This document shows, in pieces, positions 1 to 8,659 of a stretch of DNA of 64,000 bases (positions are counted from its first letter, which is position 1; every line of letters begins with the position of its first letter). The stretch covers positions 186,001 to 250,000 of the forward strand of contig JARGOC010000001.1 of the NCBI GenBank assembly GCA_029212365.1, read 5' to 3'. The translations under genes were made by a program, and so were the position numbers. The stretch is from Roseovarius sp. (GTDB lineage Bacteria > Pseudomonadota > Alphaproteobacteria > Rhodobacterales > Rhodobacteraceae). The notes beneath the pieces were generated by a model that searched no databases, was not told the DNA's origin, and saw nothing but the letters and a program-made list of their open reading frames with translations.

Positions 1-188
1 GCACGGGTGGTCCGCAGACCGGGCCCGGTGGATGTGGCGCTGACAATTTCGGAAAATGGTTTGATATCACGCGCTGAATAATCGGGCGTATCGGCGTTTG
101 CCATATTCTGCGCCAGGATAGTCTGGCGCTCTCCCGCATGCACGGCCATGGCATGGGCGGTGCGGAAAATGCTGAGTGTTTCGAACAT
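1..188 (-). CDS. flgB: Flagellar basal-body rod protein FlgB (N-terminal part)
   Basis: The reverse strand from 188 reads MFETLSIFRTAHAMAVHAGE and continues in frame off the left edge, giving 62 codons. It contains NMANADTPDYSARDI, the rod/hook-family N-terminal signature (N-x-ANADTPGY-x-ARD) in the version used by FlgB. FlgB is a proximal rod subunit of the flagellar basal body and is exported by the flagellar type III apparatus. The gene is divergent from fliI with only 85 bases between the two starts, so both promoters must lie in that gap. Only the N-terminal helix region is visible, so a paralogous rod protein cannot be fully excluded. Confidence 0.85.
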   Translation of the reverse strand, partial: MFETLSIFRTAHAMAVHAGERQTILAQNMANADTPDYSARDIKPFSEIVSATSTGPGLRTTR

Positions 189-273
189 CGGGGCTTCTCC
201 CTCGGTGAATTTCAACCAAGGTTTAACCCTGATTCCTTTAGAAATTGTTTTCAGAAGTTTTATGGAGAGTTCG

Positions 274-1647
274 ATGATCAATTCAGACATGGCCAACCTT
301 CAAGCCGAGATAGCGACGTTATCACCTGTGCGCGTCGTTGGGCGTGTATGTGCGGTGCAGGGGGCGACGCTGCGCATCAGCGGGGTGTCGCACGAGGCAC
401 AATTGGGTGACAGGCTGCGCGTCTTGCGCCGTTCAGGTGATGCCCTGTTGGGTGAGGTTTTGCAGATAGATGAAACATCTGTCCTGATGTTGCCGGACGA
501 GTCACCTCAAGGTGTCGCCTTGGGGGATCGGGTTGCGCTGTCTGGGGCCAGCTCCATCGCACCGTCAGATAGTTGGATTGGCCGAATTGTAGACCCGTTT
601 GGCGTGCCGATGGATGGCCTTCCTTTGATGCGTGGTGCCGCTCCTCGCCCTCTTAGGGCGGATCCTCCAGCGCCAGCACAGCGGCGTTCCTTGGGTGCGC
701 GTCTGGGCACCGGTATGACTGCGTTCAATACGTTGTTGCCAATTGTCCAAGGGCAACGCATCGGACTTTTCGCCGGGTCGGGTGTGGGCAAGTCCAGCTT
801 GCTTGGGCATCTCGGGCGTCACATGCAGGCTGATGTGGTGGTTTTCGCTCTGATCGGTGAGCGCGGTCGTGAGCTGCGTGATTTTGTGGAGAATGTGCTG
901 GGCCCCACCGGGATGCAGCGTTCTGTGATCGTGGCGGCAACGTCAGATCAATCTCCTTTGGTGCGCCGACGCTGTGCCTGGGCTGCGATGAGTGTGGCAG
1001 AACATTTCCGCGATCAGGGCAAACATGTATTGTTGCTGGCTGATTCGATCACCCGCTTTGCCGAAGCACACCGCGAAGTCGCAACCGCCGCAGGTGAAAT
1101 GCCTGCTTTGCGCGGATTTCCTGCCTCAACAGCCCATACAATAATGTCCCTATGTGAACGTGCCGGCCCCGGAGAGTTGGGGCAGGGCGATATCACTGCA
1201 ATTTTCTCGGTTTTGGTTGCAGGATCGGACATGGATGAGCCGGTGGCCGACATTCTGCGTGGGGTGCTGGACGGCCATGTTGTATTGGATCGAGCGATTG
1301 CTGAACGCGGGCGATACCCGGCAGTGGACTTGTTGCGCTCAGTCTCGCGTAGTTTGCCGGGTGCTGCCAGTGAAAATGAAAACAAGTTGATTCAAAAAGC
1401 GCGCACATTGTTGGGTGCCTACGCACGCTCTGAAACCATGGTCAAAGCCGGGTTATATGCCGATGGCACAGATCCTGAGTTGGATATGGCAATCCGCGTC
1501 TGGTCAGAACTGGACGCATTTTTGGCCGAATCTGAATCGATCTCAGTGCAAAACAGCTTTGATCGGTTATCACTGATCCTCAGGCGCGCGGGAAACACTG
1601 GTAAAATGGTGGCCCGGTCACCGGAAACGGCCACAGTGCATGGGTAA
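274..1647 (+). CDS. fliI: Flagellum-specific ATP synthase FliI
   Basis: FliI is the cytoplasmic ATPase of the flagellar type III export apparatus, related to F1-ATPase beta subunits. It energises unloading of chaperone-substrate complexes at the export gate. The product has a Walker A loop (GLFAGSGVGKSS, about residues 165-176), a Walker B stretch (VLLLADSITRFA) and the RGFPAST-type segment (LRGFPASTAHTIM) seen in FliI/YscN proteins. An upstream in-frame ATG at 148 would add 42 residues. I chose 274 because GGAGAG lies at 264-269 and the resulting 457-residue protein has the family length. The gene is alone on this strand, divergent from flgB and convergent with the DUF1217 gene. Confidence 0.93.
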   Translation: MINSDMANLQAEIATLSPVRVVGRVCAVQGATLRISGVSHEAQLGDRLRVLRRSGDALLGEVLQIDETSVLMLPDESPQGVALGDRVALSGASSIAPSDSWIGRIVDPFGVPMDGLPLMRGAAPRPLRADPPAPAQRRSLGARLGTGMTAFNTLLPIVQGQRIGLFAGSGVGKSSLLGHLGRHMQADVVVFALIGERGRELRDFVENVLGPTGMQRSVIVAATSDQSPLVRRRCAWAAMSVAEHFRDQGKHVLLLADSITRFAEAHREVATAAGEMPALRGFPASTAHTIMSLCERAGPGELGQGDITAIFSVLVAGSDMDEPVADILRGVLDGHVVLDRAIAERGRYPAVDLLRSVSRSLPGAASENENKLIQKARTLLGAYARSETMVKAGLYADGTDPELDMAIRVWSELDAFLAESESISVQNSFDRLSLILRRAGNTGKMVARSPETATVHG

Positions 1648-1662
1648 ATGTTACCAGATCAG

Positions 1663-1688
1663 CAAGGATATTGCAGGCAATATGCTTG
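1663..1688. terminator. Hairpin between convergent fliI and DUF1217 genes
   Basis: CAAG-g-ATATTGC-ag-GCAATAT-g-CTTG forms an 11-bp stem with one internal mismatch and a 2-base centre. It sits 15 bases after the fliI stop and 14 bases after the stop of the gene on the other strand. There is no U-run, so it may act in both directions or only protect 3' ends. Confidence 0.45.
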
Positions 1689-1702
1689 GATCGGCGTTCA
1701 AG

Positions 1703-2503
1703 TCATCCAAAATTAGTGGCGGATTGCAATAGGGTAAGAGCAATGGAATTGCTGCTCATGGAACTACCTGCGTTGATTTGATCCATGAGCAAGAATCGCT
1801 CAATCAACTGATCCAGTTTTTCAGGGTCGGCCAGATCATCGATGGAGGTTAACCCAAGTTGACTGCTGGCGCGATCCTGAAACTCAACCAACTGTCGATC
1901 CAGATCAAGCTGGCCAAACCCAGTTGGAAACCCAAGCACTGTTTCAAAAACTGTGCGCAAGGGTTCGGTGCCCATAACGCCAAACCATTTAGCATTTTCG
2001 CTATCGCCTTCCAGGGCAATACCTGGCAATTCGCGCTTCGCATTCAGGGCCAGGCGCAAGGCCAGATCCTGATCGCCAACCGCCACCTCAAACGATCGCG
2101 CCCGAAACTGATCGACAATCTCTTTGCCAAAGCCGCTTTGGGTGGTTCGTGGGCCGAACAAGCGATCAAATCCAAATGCCTCGGCCAGATTTTTATACCG
2201 CTCGTCGGTCAGTTTATTTGCAAGCGCATCAGTATCTTCGGTGCCTTCGCTCAGGATTTTTTCAATCAGGGCGCGGCTATTGATGTCTTCTTCCAAACCA
2301 AACGCACCCAATGCGACACGCAACAGGCGCCGGTCTGAAACCAGCTCCTCGGCTGTGCTTATATTGCCGATGTTTTGTTCAAAATAATCGGTGTCGCGGG
2401 TGAGTTCTGGAGATTTGTTAAACACCTCCGTTTGACGCTCCATCGTTGCGTTTAGAAATACCCAGCCAGTCAGGCCAGAGGTAGGTACAATAGGCTGGAA
2501 CAT
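1703..2503 (-). CDS. DUF1217 family flagellar-associated protein
   Basis: This is a 266-residue protein with the DUF1217 pattern: repeated helical segments carrying ELVSDRRLLRVALGAFGL and DERYKNLAEAFGFDR, and a C-terminal MSSNSIALTLLQSATNFG tail. The family is found almost only in alphaproteobacterial flagellar clusters; its molecular role is not established. The hydrophobic, rod/hook-like C terminus suggests an axial or export-linked protein, which is inference. Its ATG overlaps the flbT stop by one base (TAATG), so it is probably translationally coupled and the last gene of flaF-flbT-DUF1217. I see no signal peptide. Confidence 0.8.
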   Translation of the reverse strand: MFQPIVPTSGLTGWVFLNATMERQTEVFNKSPELTRDTDYFEQNIGNISTAEELVSDRRLLRVALGAFGLEEDINSRALIEKILSEGTEDTDALANKLTDERYKNLAEAFGFDRLFGPRTTQSGFGKEIVDQFRARSFEVAVGDQDLALRLALNAKRELPGIALEGDSENAKWFGVMGTEPLRTVFETVLGFPTGFGQLDLDRQLVEFQDRASSQLGLTSIDDLADPEKLDQLIERFLLMDQINAGSSMSSNSIALTLLQSATNFG

Positions 2504-2907
2504 TATTGCACGCTGTGCGCCATCAGGCGATCCTCTCGCGGCAACAGCGCGCGTAGAGACTTAAGGCACTGGTAGTACTGTTCTCCCAACAGCGCCTCGG
2601 TTGCCCGAGCCAAGTGCGTATGGCTGTCGTGGTCTATAAAGACCTGACTCAGCTCTTCGATATTTCGCAGCAACTGCTGTCTGGCATCTTCGGGTGTGAC
2701 ATCACCTGAGAGTACCAATTGTGTCGCATAGCACACCCTTCGAACCGGGGTAGTTGCCTCTTCCGGATGGATTGCATCGCGCAGGCGCAAAATATTTGCA
2801 TCGGGAGTCATGATCGACAGGCGTGATCGCCGATCTCCGTTTTCAATCACGGCACCATTGACCAACACACGTTCTTTTGGGCCGAGTTTCAGGACGAGTC
2901 CGCTCAT
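2503..2907 (-). CDS. flbT: Flagellin synthesis regulator FlbT
   Basis: A 134-residue protein starting MSGLVLKLGPKERVLVNGAV with the FlbT signature of basic residues (NGDRRSRLSI) and TPVRRVCYATQLVLSG. In Caulobacter FlbT binds the 5' untranslated region of flagellin mRNA and destabilises it, coupling flagellin output to hook assembly. Here it lies between flaF and the DUF1217 gene, overlapping flaF by four bases (ATGA) and its follower by one, so the three are one translationally coupled unit just downstream of the flagellin gene, which is its expected target. Length matches the family. Confidence 0.9.
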   Translation of the reverse strand: MSGLVLKLGPKERVLVNGAVIENGDRRSRLSIMTPDANILRLRDAIHPEEATTPVRRVCYATQLVLSGDVTPEDARQQLLRNIEELSQVFIDHDSHTHLARATEALLGEQYYQCLKSLRALLPREDRLMAHSVQ

Positions 2908-3272
2908 GTCTTGGTGCTCCTGTCGCGCAATCCGCCCATGACGGCAGTGTTGATTTCGACCAGCGCGTCGGCCGAGGCCTTGCGCATGAGCACCTTGCTG
3001 CTGTGCAGGCGCGTGAATTCTGCCAAATACACAATGCGTGCGCGCAGTATTTCTGGCAGTCCATTGTTGTCTCCGATCGCGTCAGAGGCGAGCAATGTCC
3101 ACAAACGACGGTTGTCGTGGATAGCAGAAGCCAAAGCGGCAACATCTGCCCTTTTAACAGTTTTTAACCGATGAGTGACGCGTGCAAAGGCTTCGTATTC
3201 TGCGCCGCGATGAGTGCGAATAGATTGAGTTTTGCTGCCATATGCCTGTTTTGCCTGTAGAAGAGCATCCAC
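2904..3272 (-). CDS. flaF: Flagellar biosynthesis regulator FlaF
   Basis: A 122-residue, largely helical protein with the FlaF hallmarks: N-terminal AKQAYGSKTQSIRTHRGAEY, a central NRRLWTLLASDAIGDNNGLP and C-terminal VEINTAVMGGLRD. In Caulobacter FlaF is a flagellin secretion chaperone that also promotes flagellin translation, opposing FlbT. AAGGAAA lies upstream of its ATG. It follows the flagellin gene with a hairpin at 3312-3338 in between, so it may be made from flagellin read-through or from its own promoter in the 73-base gap. Confidence 0.9.
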   Translation of the reverse strand: MDALLQAKQAYGSKTQSIRTHRGAEYEAFARVTHRLKTVKRADVAALASAIHDNRRLWTLLASDAIGDNNGLPEILRARIVYLAEFTRLHSSKVLMRKASADALVEINTAVMGGLRDRSTKT

Positions 3273-3311
3273 GACAATTTCCTTCCGAGTTATTATGGAA
3301 AATCAGTGGGT

Positions 3312-3338
3312 ACGAGGGCGCCAATCAGACGCCCTCGT
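3312..3338 (-). terminator. Hairpin after flagellin gene
   Basis: ACGAGGGCG and CGCCCTCGT form a perfect 9-bp stem with a 9-base loop, eight bases beyond the flagellin stop codon. The T-run is poor on the minus strand, so it may be an mRNA-stabilising or partial terminator separating abundant flagellin mRNA from flaF. Confidence 0.6.
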
Positions 3339-3345
3339 GATAGAT

Positions 3346-4194
3346 TTAACCTCGGAACAGAGACAAGATGTTCTGCGGGCCTTGGTTGGCAATCGACAGC
3401 GATTGCGTGGCCAGCTGTTGCTGAACCTGCAATGCCTGAAGGCGGGCTGAGGCCTCTTCCATATCGGCATCTACCAGGGCGCCGATCCCTGACACCATCG
3501 CGTCTGTCAGTTTCCCGACAAACTCGTTCTGGCTGGAAATCCGGCCGGCCGAAGCACCCAAAGCTGCGGCACCATCAATCGCGGTTTGCAGAAAGGTCTC
3601 GATCTCGCCCAGGGCGGTGGCCGCCGTGGTCGTATCGGTGATCGCAGTCAAATCCGCAACCAGATCGACATCAGTTTCAAAATCCGCCGTGTCGACATCA
3701 ATGGTGGAAGCTGTCGGCGCAGCGGTGCCCACACGGTCAAGCGAGGACAAGATCGACACAGACGTGGCCCCATTGCCATCCACATCCGCGGCGAGCAGGT
3801 TGGCCCCGTTGAACTGTGCAGCCCCGACGATCGACGCCACCTGAGCGGCACGTTCGTCAATGTCGGCCTGGATCTTGGCATGGTCAACATTCTCGGATTG
3901 TGCCGAGACGACCAAACCTTTGATTTCCTGAAGCACGCTCACCACCTGTTCTGCCGCCGCCGAGGCTACAGCGACGGTGCTTTCACCCAGTGACAGGGCG
4001 TCCGAGATGGCCTTAAAGCCACGTACATCCGAATCCATCGTCTTGGAAATCGCCCAGATAGCTGAATTGTCTTTGGCTGATCCGATTGATTTCCCGGTCG
4101 AGATGGCTTCCTGGGTTTTGGCCAGGCTTGAATTGACTGATTTCAGGGTTTGCAGTGCCACCATGGCACTGGAGTTCGTCAGAATGCTGGACAT
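3346..4194 (-). CDS. Flagellin
   Basis: A 282-residue flagellin. The N-terminal D0/D1 region (MSSILTNSSAMVALQTLKSV, then TGKSIGSAKDNSAIWAI) and the C-terminal D1/D0 region (LQVQQQLATQSLSIANQ, ending NILSLFRG) are the conserved filament-packing and export segments. The middle is short and acidic, as in alphaproteobacterial flagellins. An upstream frame extension to 4248 is open, but AAAGGAAA precedes the ATG at 4194 and the N terminus MSSILTN is canonical. It is secreted without a signal peptide. FlaF and FlbT are encoded immediately downstream. Confidence 0.95.
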   Translation of the reverse strand: MSSILTNSSAMVALQTLKSVNSSLAKTQEAISTGKSIGSAKDNSAIWAISKTMDSDVRGFKAISDALSLGESTVAVASAAAEQVVSVLQEIKGLVVSAQSENVDHAKIQADIDERAAQVASIVGAAQFNGANLLAADVDGNGATSVSILSSLDRVGTAAPTASTIDVDTADFETDVDLVADLTAITDTTTAATALGEIETFLQTAIDGAAALGASAGRISSQNEFVGKLTDAMVSGIGALVDADMEEASARLQALQVQQQLATQSLSIANQGPQNILSLFRG

Positions 4195-4363
4195 AGCATT
4201 TTCCTTTAGCTTAGACGCTTTTGCGCCTGTTACACGTCCCGCCCCCACTCGGGTGACGGCCTAAGCTGTCTTTCTGACCTATGCGGAAGGTGTTGCACGA
4301 TCCGCGCCACCCGTTGTCGGATGCATCATCAGAATGCTCTGGCAAATACTAAAGGAGTACTAA
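4195..4363 (-). promoter_or_regulatory. Flagellin promoter and 5' leader region
   Basis: About 170 bases separate the upstream hairpin (4364-4386) from the flagellin ATG, so the flagellin promoter and leader must lie here. This leader is the expected site of FlbT action. At 4294-4309 the minus strand reads TGGCGC-GGATC-GTGCAA, which keeps the GG and GC pairs of a sigma-54 site at the right spacing but differs elsewhere. I do not regard that as proven. Confidence 0.45.
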
Positions 4364-4386
4364 GCCGGGCCAGTGAACTGCCCGGC
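4364..4386 (-). terminator. Hairpin after FlgN-like gene
   Basis: GCCGGGC and GCCCGGC form a perfect 7-bp GC-rich stem with a 9-base loop, 15 bases past the stop of the FlgN-like gene and ahead of the flagellin leader. It has no good U-run, but its position fits separation of the two transcription units. Confidence 0.55.
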
Positions 4387-4401
4387 ATTTAAAATAAATC
4401 G

Positions 4402-4761
4402 TCAGGCGCGTTTCTCAACCCGTCGTTCAACTTCACCTTGGATGGTCTGTTTCTGGCCTGTCTCGTCATAGGTCTCAAGTGTACGCCGGATGCGGCGCAA
4501 AACGGCCAGCCGCGCGGCCACCTTGCGGATACCTTGTAGTGCACCGTCCAGCAGGGCCTGATTGCGCACGACCTTGCCCTGCAGCGCAGCAAGGTCAGTG
4601 TGAAACTCAGGTTCTAATGCGTTCAAAGCGTCGATAAGCTGCTCTTTCTCGTCTGCGATCTCGGCCATGATGCTCAATTTGCCTTGCAACAGGGTATCAC
4701 GTTCTTTTTCCAGAAGTTCATCCAGACGATCAATCAGCTTTTGTGGATTGGTATCGCTCAT
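4402..4761 (-). CDS. FlgN-like flagellar protein (putative chaperone)
   Basis: A 119-residue, highly charged, nearly all-helical protein (MSDTNPQKLIDRLDELLEKE) predicted to form a coiled coil. Size and composition are those of FlgN-type export chaperones, which hold hook-filament junction proteins before secretion, but sequence identity within that family is too low for certainty by eye. It overlaps the rod-binding gene by four bases (ATGA), so the two are translationally coupled, and it lies between flagellar genes on both sides. Confidence 0.6.
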   Translation of the reverse strand: MSDTNPQKLIDRLDELLEKERDTLLQGKLSIMAEIADEKEQLIDALNALEPEFHTDLAALQGKVVRNQALLDGALQGIRKVAARLAVLRRIRRTLETYDETGQKQTIQGEVERRVEKRA

Positions 4762-5048
4762 TTTTCTTTCTCCATCATTGCGTTGTAGAAGGTTTCAGCC
4801 AAGCCAATACCGCCGTTTTGCACCAGTGCATCCGCCAGAGCTTGCCTGTGAAACGATGCAAACTGATCTTCGCCGACGCCTCCGCTCAGGCTGTTGGATT
4901 GGGTGCCCAGACCGGCGGACTTCAACATTTCAGCCAGAAAAGTCGCCTCCAGCCTTTCTGCCGCTTCGCGTGCTGTTGGGCTGGGTGTGATGCGGGCGTG
5001 AACCCGGTTTGGGGTTTTGATTTGGGGAATTGGTAAAAGATCAGTCAC
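4758..5048 (-). CDS. Rod-binding protein, FlgJ N-terminal-domain type
   Basis: A 96-residue protein matching the rod-binding domain of FlgJ: AAERLEATFLAEMLKSAGLG, then GGVGEDQFASFHRQALADAL and a closing FYNAMM helix. In enterobacteria FlgJ also carries a C-terminal muramidase; here, as usual in alphaproteobacteria, only the rod-capping/rod-binding part is present. The start is GTG with GAGG about 8 bases upstream. It is divergent from fliK, and the shared gap 5049-5172 should contain both promoters. Confidence 0.75.
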   Translation of the reverse strand: MTDLLPIPQIKTPNRVHARITPSPTAREAAERLEATFLAEMLKSAGLGTQSNSLSGGVGEDQFASFHRQALADALVQNGGIGLAETFYNAMMEKEK

Positions 5049-5172
5049 CGGAATACCTCGAATTGCAGAAACTCTGTTGGTTGCCGAGGGTCATTTGATC
5101 GCAAATCGGTAAAGAAGCAGTAACCAGCTTTTGGCATTGTGCCCTCCAACGGAAGAATTCCTGGAGGCAGAG

Positions 5173-6798
5173 ATGCAACATTTGTCTATGACACACACCA
5201 TTGCCGCCATAGCGGGCAAGACTCAGGCGCAAAACCTATCCGCCGAGTCGAGCGAGGCATCCGCAGAATCACCCAAAGCCAAATTTGCTGAGTTTCTTTG
5301 GCCAGAGGGGTCAGATCAGGATGAGAAGACCACGAATACACCAGTATTAAAGGAAGAAGAGCCGTCAACTGTCAGCCCAGATGAGGCCACTGATTCCTCC
5401 GGGCTGAGTGATGTCGACCTAACAACAACGTCTGCTTTGCCCGCAGACTCGCATGATTCCAGCGATGATGCCACGCGGGATGATGCATCTTTGACGCGTC
5501 CTCAACAGCCCGCTGTGCCAGATTCACCAAAAGGCCCGCTGCCTTCTGATCACGGGCGCACTGACGTGCCAACACCACCTGTTGCAACGGCGCAAGCCAT
5601 AGGTCTTCGACAAAATGCACCCGTGAACAATCAAGCGAATACGCCCGTGGGCGCCCGATCAGCCGATGCTGCCAAGCACGTGGACAAAGAGCCATCAAAC
5701 CCGACCTTGAGGGAAATGGCTATTCTGCCAGATAAGGCAAGTAGGTCCAGTGATTTGGAGACAGGGACTGTATTGCCTGATGGGCGTGGCACCAATCCAA
5801 AAGATACATTCTCCGATCCGGCCCCCAAGACACAGAGCGCCCAGCAGCCTTTGGCGCAACCCGTTGACCTGAATCAGGCGGGCGCACAAAATCCACTGGC
5901 ACGTTTGCAGACCCCTCAGGTCAATCTGGCGCGCTCAGCAGGCGATACTCAAGGCGCAGCGATTGCTAGGCTCGCTCGGGGAATTGACTCTGTTGAAACG
6001 CCGCTTGGTGGCGCTTTGGTCCAACCATCCCAACCCAAACTTGAAACTCTCGGGGCTGTGGGCGCTCAGGTCACCAACGTGCCCGGTCCTCTAAACGCGC
6101 GTGCCGTGATGGATAGCGCGCTGCAATCCCAGACAGGCGGGCGGTCGGGCAAGGCCGATAGGTCGCGCATTGAAAAAGCCGCCCCGGATGTGATGCCGTC
6201 ACCATCGGCGCCCGTGCTATTCTCCTCACGTCCGATGATGGTGATTCAACAGCCGCCCTTGACTGCGGCACCTTTGAACACCGACCTGAATGTTGAGCGC
6301 TTTCCCATCGAAACGCTGCCCATCTCCGAACTGCGCCTGACTGGCGAACCAGGTGCCATGAGGGCCACCCCAGACAACCCGATGACCCGCGCCGAGATGC
6401 CGCGCCATATGGCCATGCAGCTGGCTGATGCCGCACTACGTGGGGGTGCAGGGCGGCCCATTGACCTGGTGTTGAACCCTGTCGAATTGGGGCGCGTCAA
6501 GATCAGCCTGCAAACGACAGATGGTACTGTGGTGGTGCAAGTCTCGGCTGAGCGGCCCGAGACATTAGACCTGATGCGCCGCAATGCCGAGGTGTTGGCG
6601 CAGGAATTCCTCGATATCGGATATGGCGAGGCGCAGTTTTCATTCTCGCAACAAAATTCCGGCGATGCAGACCCGAATCAACCCTTTGATCAGGCCTCCG
6701 ATCCTTCCGCAACTTCAGACGGCATGACCCGGTCTGAGCTGCCTGAGGCACCAACTCTTACATCAATCATCACTGACCGCGTCGATATTCGCGTCTGA
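5173..6798 (+). CDS. fliK: Flagellar hook-length control protein FliK
   Basis: A 541-residue protein with a long low-complexity Ser/Asp/Pro/Gln-rich ruler region (roughly residues 20-410) followed by the compact FliK C-terminal domain, including LVLNPVELGRVKISLQ and VQVSAERPETLDLMRRN. FliK measures hook length during export and switches the export gate from rod/hook to filament substrates. I start it at 5173 because GGAGG lies at 5163-5167; an ATG at 5131 in the same frame lacks a comparable site. flgD follows after 11 bases, so hook assembly and hook-length control are co-transcribed. Confidence 0.88.
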   Translation: MQHLSMTHTIAAIAGKTQAQNLSAESSEASAESPKAKFAEFLWPEGSDQDEKTTNTPVLKEEEPSTVSPDEATDSSGLSDVDLTTTSALPADSHDSSDDATRDDASLTRPQQPAVPDSPKGPLPSDHGRTDVPTPPVATAQAIGLRQNAPVNNQANTPVGARSADAAKHVDKEPSNPTLREMAILPDKASRSSDLETGTVLPDGRGTNPKDTFSDPAPKTQSAQQPLAQPVDLNQAGAQNPLARLQTPQVNLARSAGDTQGAAIARLARGIDSVETPLGGALVQPSQPKLETLGAVGAQVTNVPGPLNARAVMDSALQSQTGGRSGKADRSRIEKAAPDVMPSPSAPVLFSSRPMMVIQQPPLTAAPLNTDLNVERFPIETLPISELRLTGEPGAMRATPDNPMTRAEMPRHMAMQLADAALRGGAGRPIDLVLNPVELGRVKISLQTTDGTVVVQVSAERPETLDLMRRNAEVLAQEFLDIGYGEAQFSFSQQNSGDADPNQPFDQASDPSATSDGMTRSELPEAPTLTSIITDRVDIRV

Positions 6799-6809
6799 AG
6801 GAGAACAAA

Positions 6810-7481
6810 ATGGAAATCGGATCAACTATTCAGAACACCGGCCTGAATTCGCAGCCCACCGCTGGCAGTGATCAAGGGGCAACAGCGATCAGCTCTGATT
6901 TTGAAACCTTTATCAAAATGCTGACCGTACAGATGGAAAATCAGGATCCCCTAAACCCTGTGGATGGGTCTGATTTTGCGGTGCAGCTTGCCACCTTCTC
7001 GAACGTCGAGCAGCAGGTCCTAACCAACAATTTGCTTACCTCGTTGAGTGAACAAATCGGCGCACAAAGTGTGTCACAATTGTCTGGTTGGGTTGGAATG
7101 GAGGCTCGGGCCCTGATGCCTGTAGAGTTTTCAGGTGCTCCGGTCACCCTAAGCCTGCAATCTGATCCCGCAGCAGATACGGCCGAATTGGTGGTCAAGA
7201 ACGAGCATGGCACCGAGGTTGCCCGTCAATCGGTGACCCTGCAATCGGGTGAGTTCGATTGGGCCGGTGTTGACGATCAAGGCAATCCGCTGCCCTATGG
7301 CACCTATGAAATCAGCGTTGAATCCTTCACAGCAGATGAACTCACCGCGACGCAACCGGTTGAGGTGCACGCCATCGTCGTAGAAGCGCGCAATGATCAA
7401 GGCACCCCGGCGTTGTTGATGAGCAGTGGCCAGACCGTGTCATCCTCCCAAATTCTTGGGTTGAGCGACCCGTCCCTGTAA
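6810..7481 (+). CDS. flgD: Flagellar hook capping protein FlgD
   Basis: A 223-residue FlgD. The N-terminal part carries the family motif FIKMLTVQMENQDPLNPVDG followed by FAVQLATFSNVEQQVLTNN. The rest is the tudor/fibronectin-like hook-cap region (FDWAGVDDQGNPLPYGTYEI). FlgD is exported and caps the growing hook so that FlgE subunits polymerise. AAGGAGAA precedes the ATG. It is the second gene of a fliK-flgD pair. Confidence 0.92.
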   Translation: MEIGSTIQNTGLNSQPTAGSDQGATAISSDFETFIKMLTVQMENQDPLNPVDGSDFAVQLATFSNVEQQVLTNNLLTSLSEQIGAQSVSQLSGWVGMEARALMPVEFSGAPVTLSLQSDPAADTAELVVKNEHGTEVARQSVTLQSGEFDWAGVDDQGNPLPYGTYEISVESFTADELTATQPVEVHAIVVEARNDQGTPALLMSSGQTVSSSQILGLSDPSL

Positions 7482-7566
7482 GCCCTGGCACCCAACGGCG
7501 GCTTGCCAGTCCTTGCCGCCTGAACTAGCGTATCGGCGATCTCTGTTAGATAGGTTGATCTGCGCG

Positions 7567-8454
7567 ATGACGGCTGACTCCCCCGACGATTTTCAGCCGC
7601 GTCTCGCGCGCGCACTTGCCAATCGGGGCCTTGTTCCAACCAAGGCCACCTGGCAAACGCTGGCGGGGGGCCGCACAAATCTCTCCTGGCGGATAGAGCA
7701 TTCAGGGGTGGTTCAGGTGGTTAAGCTCTATGCGCCAGCTGGGCAAAACCCGCTTTTTCCCAACGATCCCGCACAAGAGGCCGCGATTCTACATCATTTG
7801 TCTGGCCACAACCTTGCACCCGAAGTGGTTTATGCAGGTGAAATTGCGCAACGGGCAGTGCTTATCTACCCCCACCTGAAAGGCAATCTGTGGTTATCAG
7901 ATACAGCCCAGGTGGCGCGCTTGCTGCACCGTGTTCACAGCCAAGAGAGGCCAAGTGGGTTGAGGCAAACACCCAACGGAAGCGCGGCGCTGGTGCGCCA
8001 AACGCTCCGTATTTTGGAAAATTGCCTCTCGCCTCAGGCTCTTGAGCTGGCGCAGATGCAGCCGATGGGCGAGGTTGCTCCTTGTGCGCGGCGTGCCCTG
8101 CTGCATGGTGATCCGGTGCCGGGCAATATCATCGTCACGCCAGATGGTGCGCGCCTGATTGATTGGCAATGCCCTGCTAAGGGTGACCCATGCGAGGACA
8201 TCGCGTTGTTTCTGTCGCCCGCAATGCAGATGGCGTATCGTGGCTCGGCGTTGGCAGCAGATGAGATTGCGCAGTTCCTTCGCGCCTACCCGGAGGCACA
8301 AACTGTGCAACGGTACCGCGATCTGGCCCCGTGGTACCATTGGAGAATGGCCGCATATTGCCTTTGGAAGCACGAGCAAGGCCACCATCAGGACCATTCA
8401 TTTTCACAGTTAGAATCGGTTTATCTTGTTGCTGGGAAACAGTTTTTGGCGTGA
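7567..8454 (+). CDS. Choline/aminoglycoside-kinase-like phosphotransferase
   Basis: A 295-residue protein kinase-like fold enzyme of the aminoglycoside phosphotransferase/choline kinase type. It shows a nucleotide loop (GGRTNLSWRIE), the catalytic Brenner motif LLHGDPVPGNIIV (His near residue 180) and a metal-binding RLIDWQ (Asp near 199). Such enzymes phosphorylate small alcohols or amino sugars; the substrate here cannot be told. The frame is open from 7513, but ATG 7567 gives the family N terminus. It lies 85 bases after flgD on the same strand and is not obviously flagellar. Confidence 0.7.
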   Translation: MTADSPDDFQPRLARALANRGLVPTKATWQTLAGGRTNLSWRIEHSGVVQVVKLYAPAGQNPLFPNDPAQEAAILHHLSGHNLAPEVVYAGEIAQRAVLIYPHLKGNLWLSDTAQVARLLHRVHSQERPSGLRQTPNGSAALVRQTLRILENCLSPQALELAQMQPMGEVAPCARRALLHGDPVPGNIIVTPDGARLIDWQCPAKGDPCEDIALFLSPAMQMAYRGSALAADEIAQFLRAYPEAQTVQRYRDLAPWYHWRMAAYCLWKHEQGHHQDHSFSQLESVYLVAGKQFLA

Positions 8455-8520
8455 TTCTGGCCCAGAACTACACCTAGTTGGCATGTTTACGCTAACCGTG
8501 CAGTAAGGTATTGGGAGCAA

Positions 8521-8549
8521 TTGAGGTGTAGGATCTAGATATATATATA
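8521..8549 (+). promoter_or_regulatory. Candidate sigma-70-type promoter for the YjbE-like gene
   Basis: TTGAGG, a 17-base spacer and TATATA lie in an AT-rich gap about 170 bases before the small exported protein. The -10 falls in an alternating AT run, so another register is possible. Confidence 0.4.
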
Positions 8550-8659
8550 TTAAATCAATGACTTAGATGGGGTGTGGCAAATTTGCTAAACTGCGCGCTC
8601 TCGGAAATTTGCAATAAAAAACCGGGTTTTAAAGTTATTCTACTTATGCAATAGTCACG

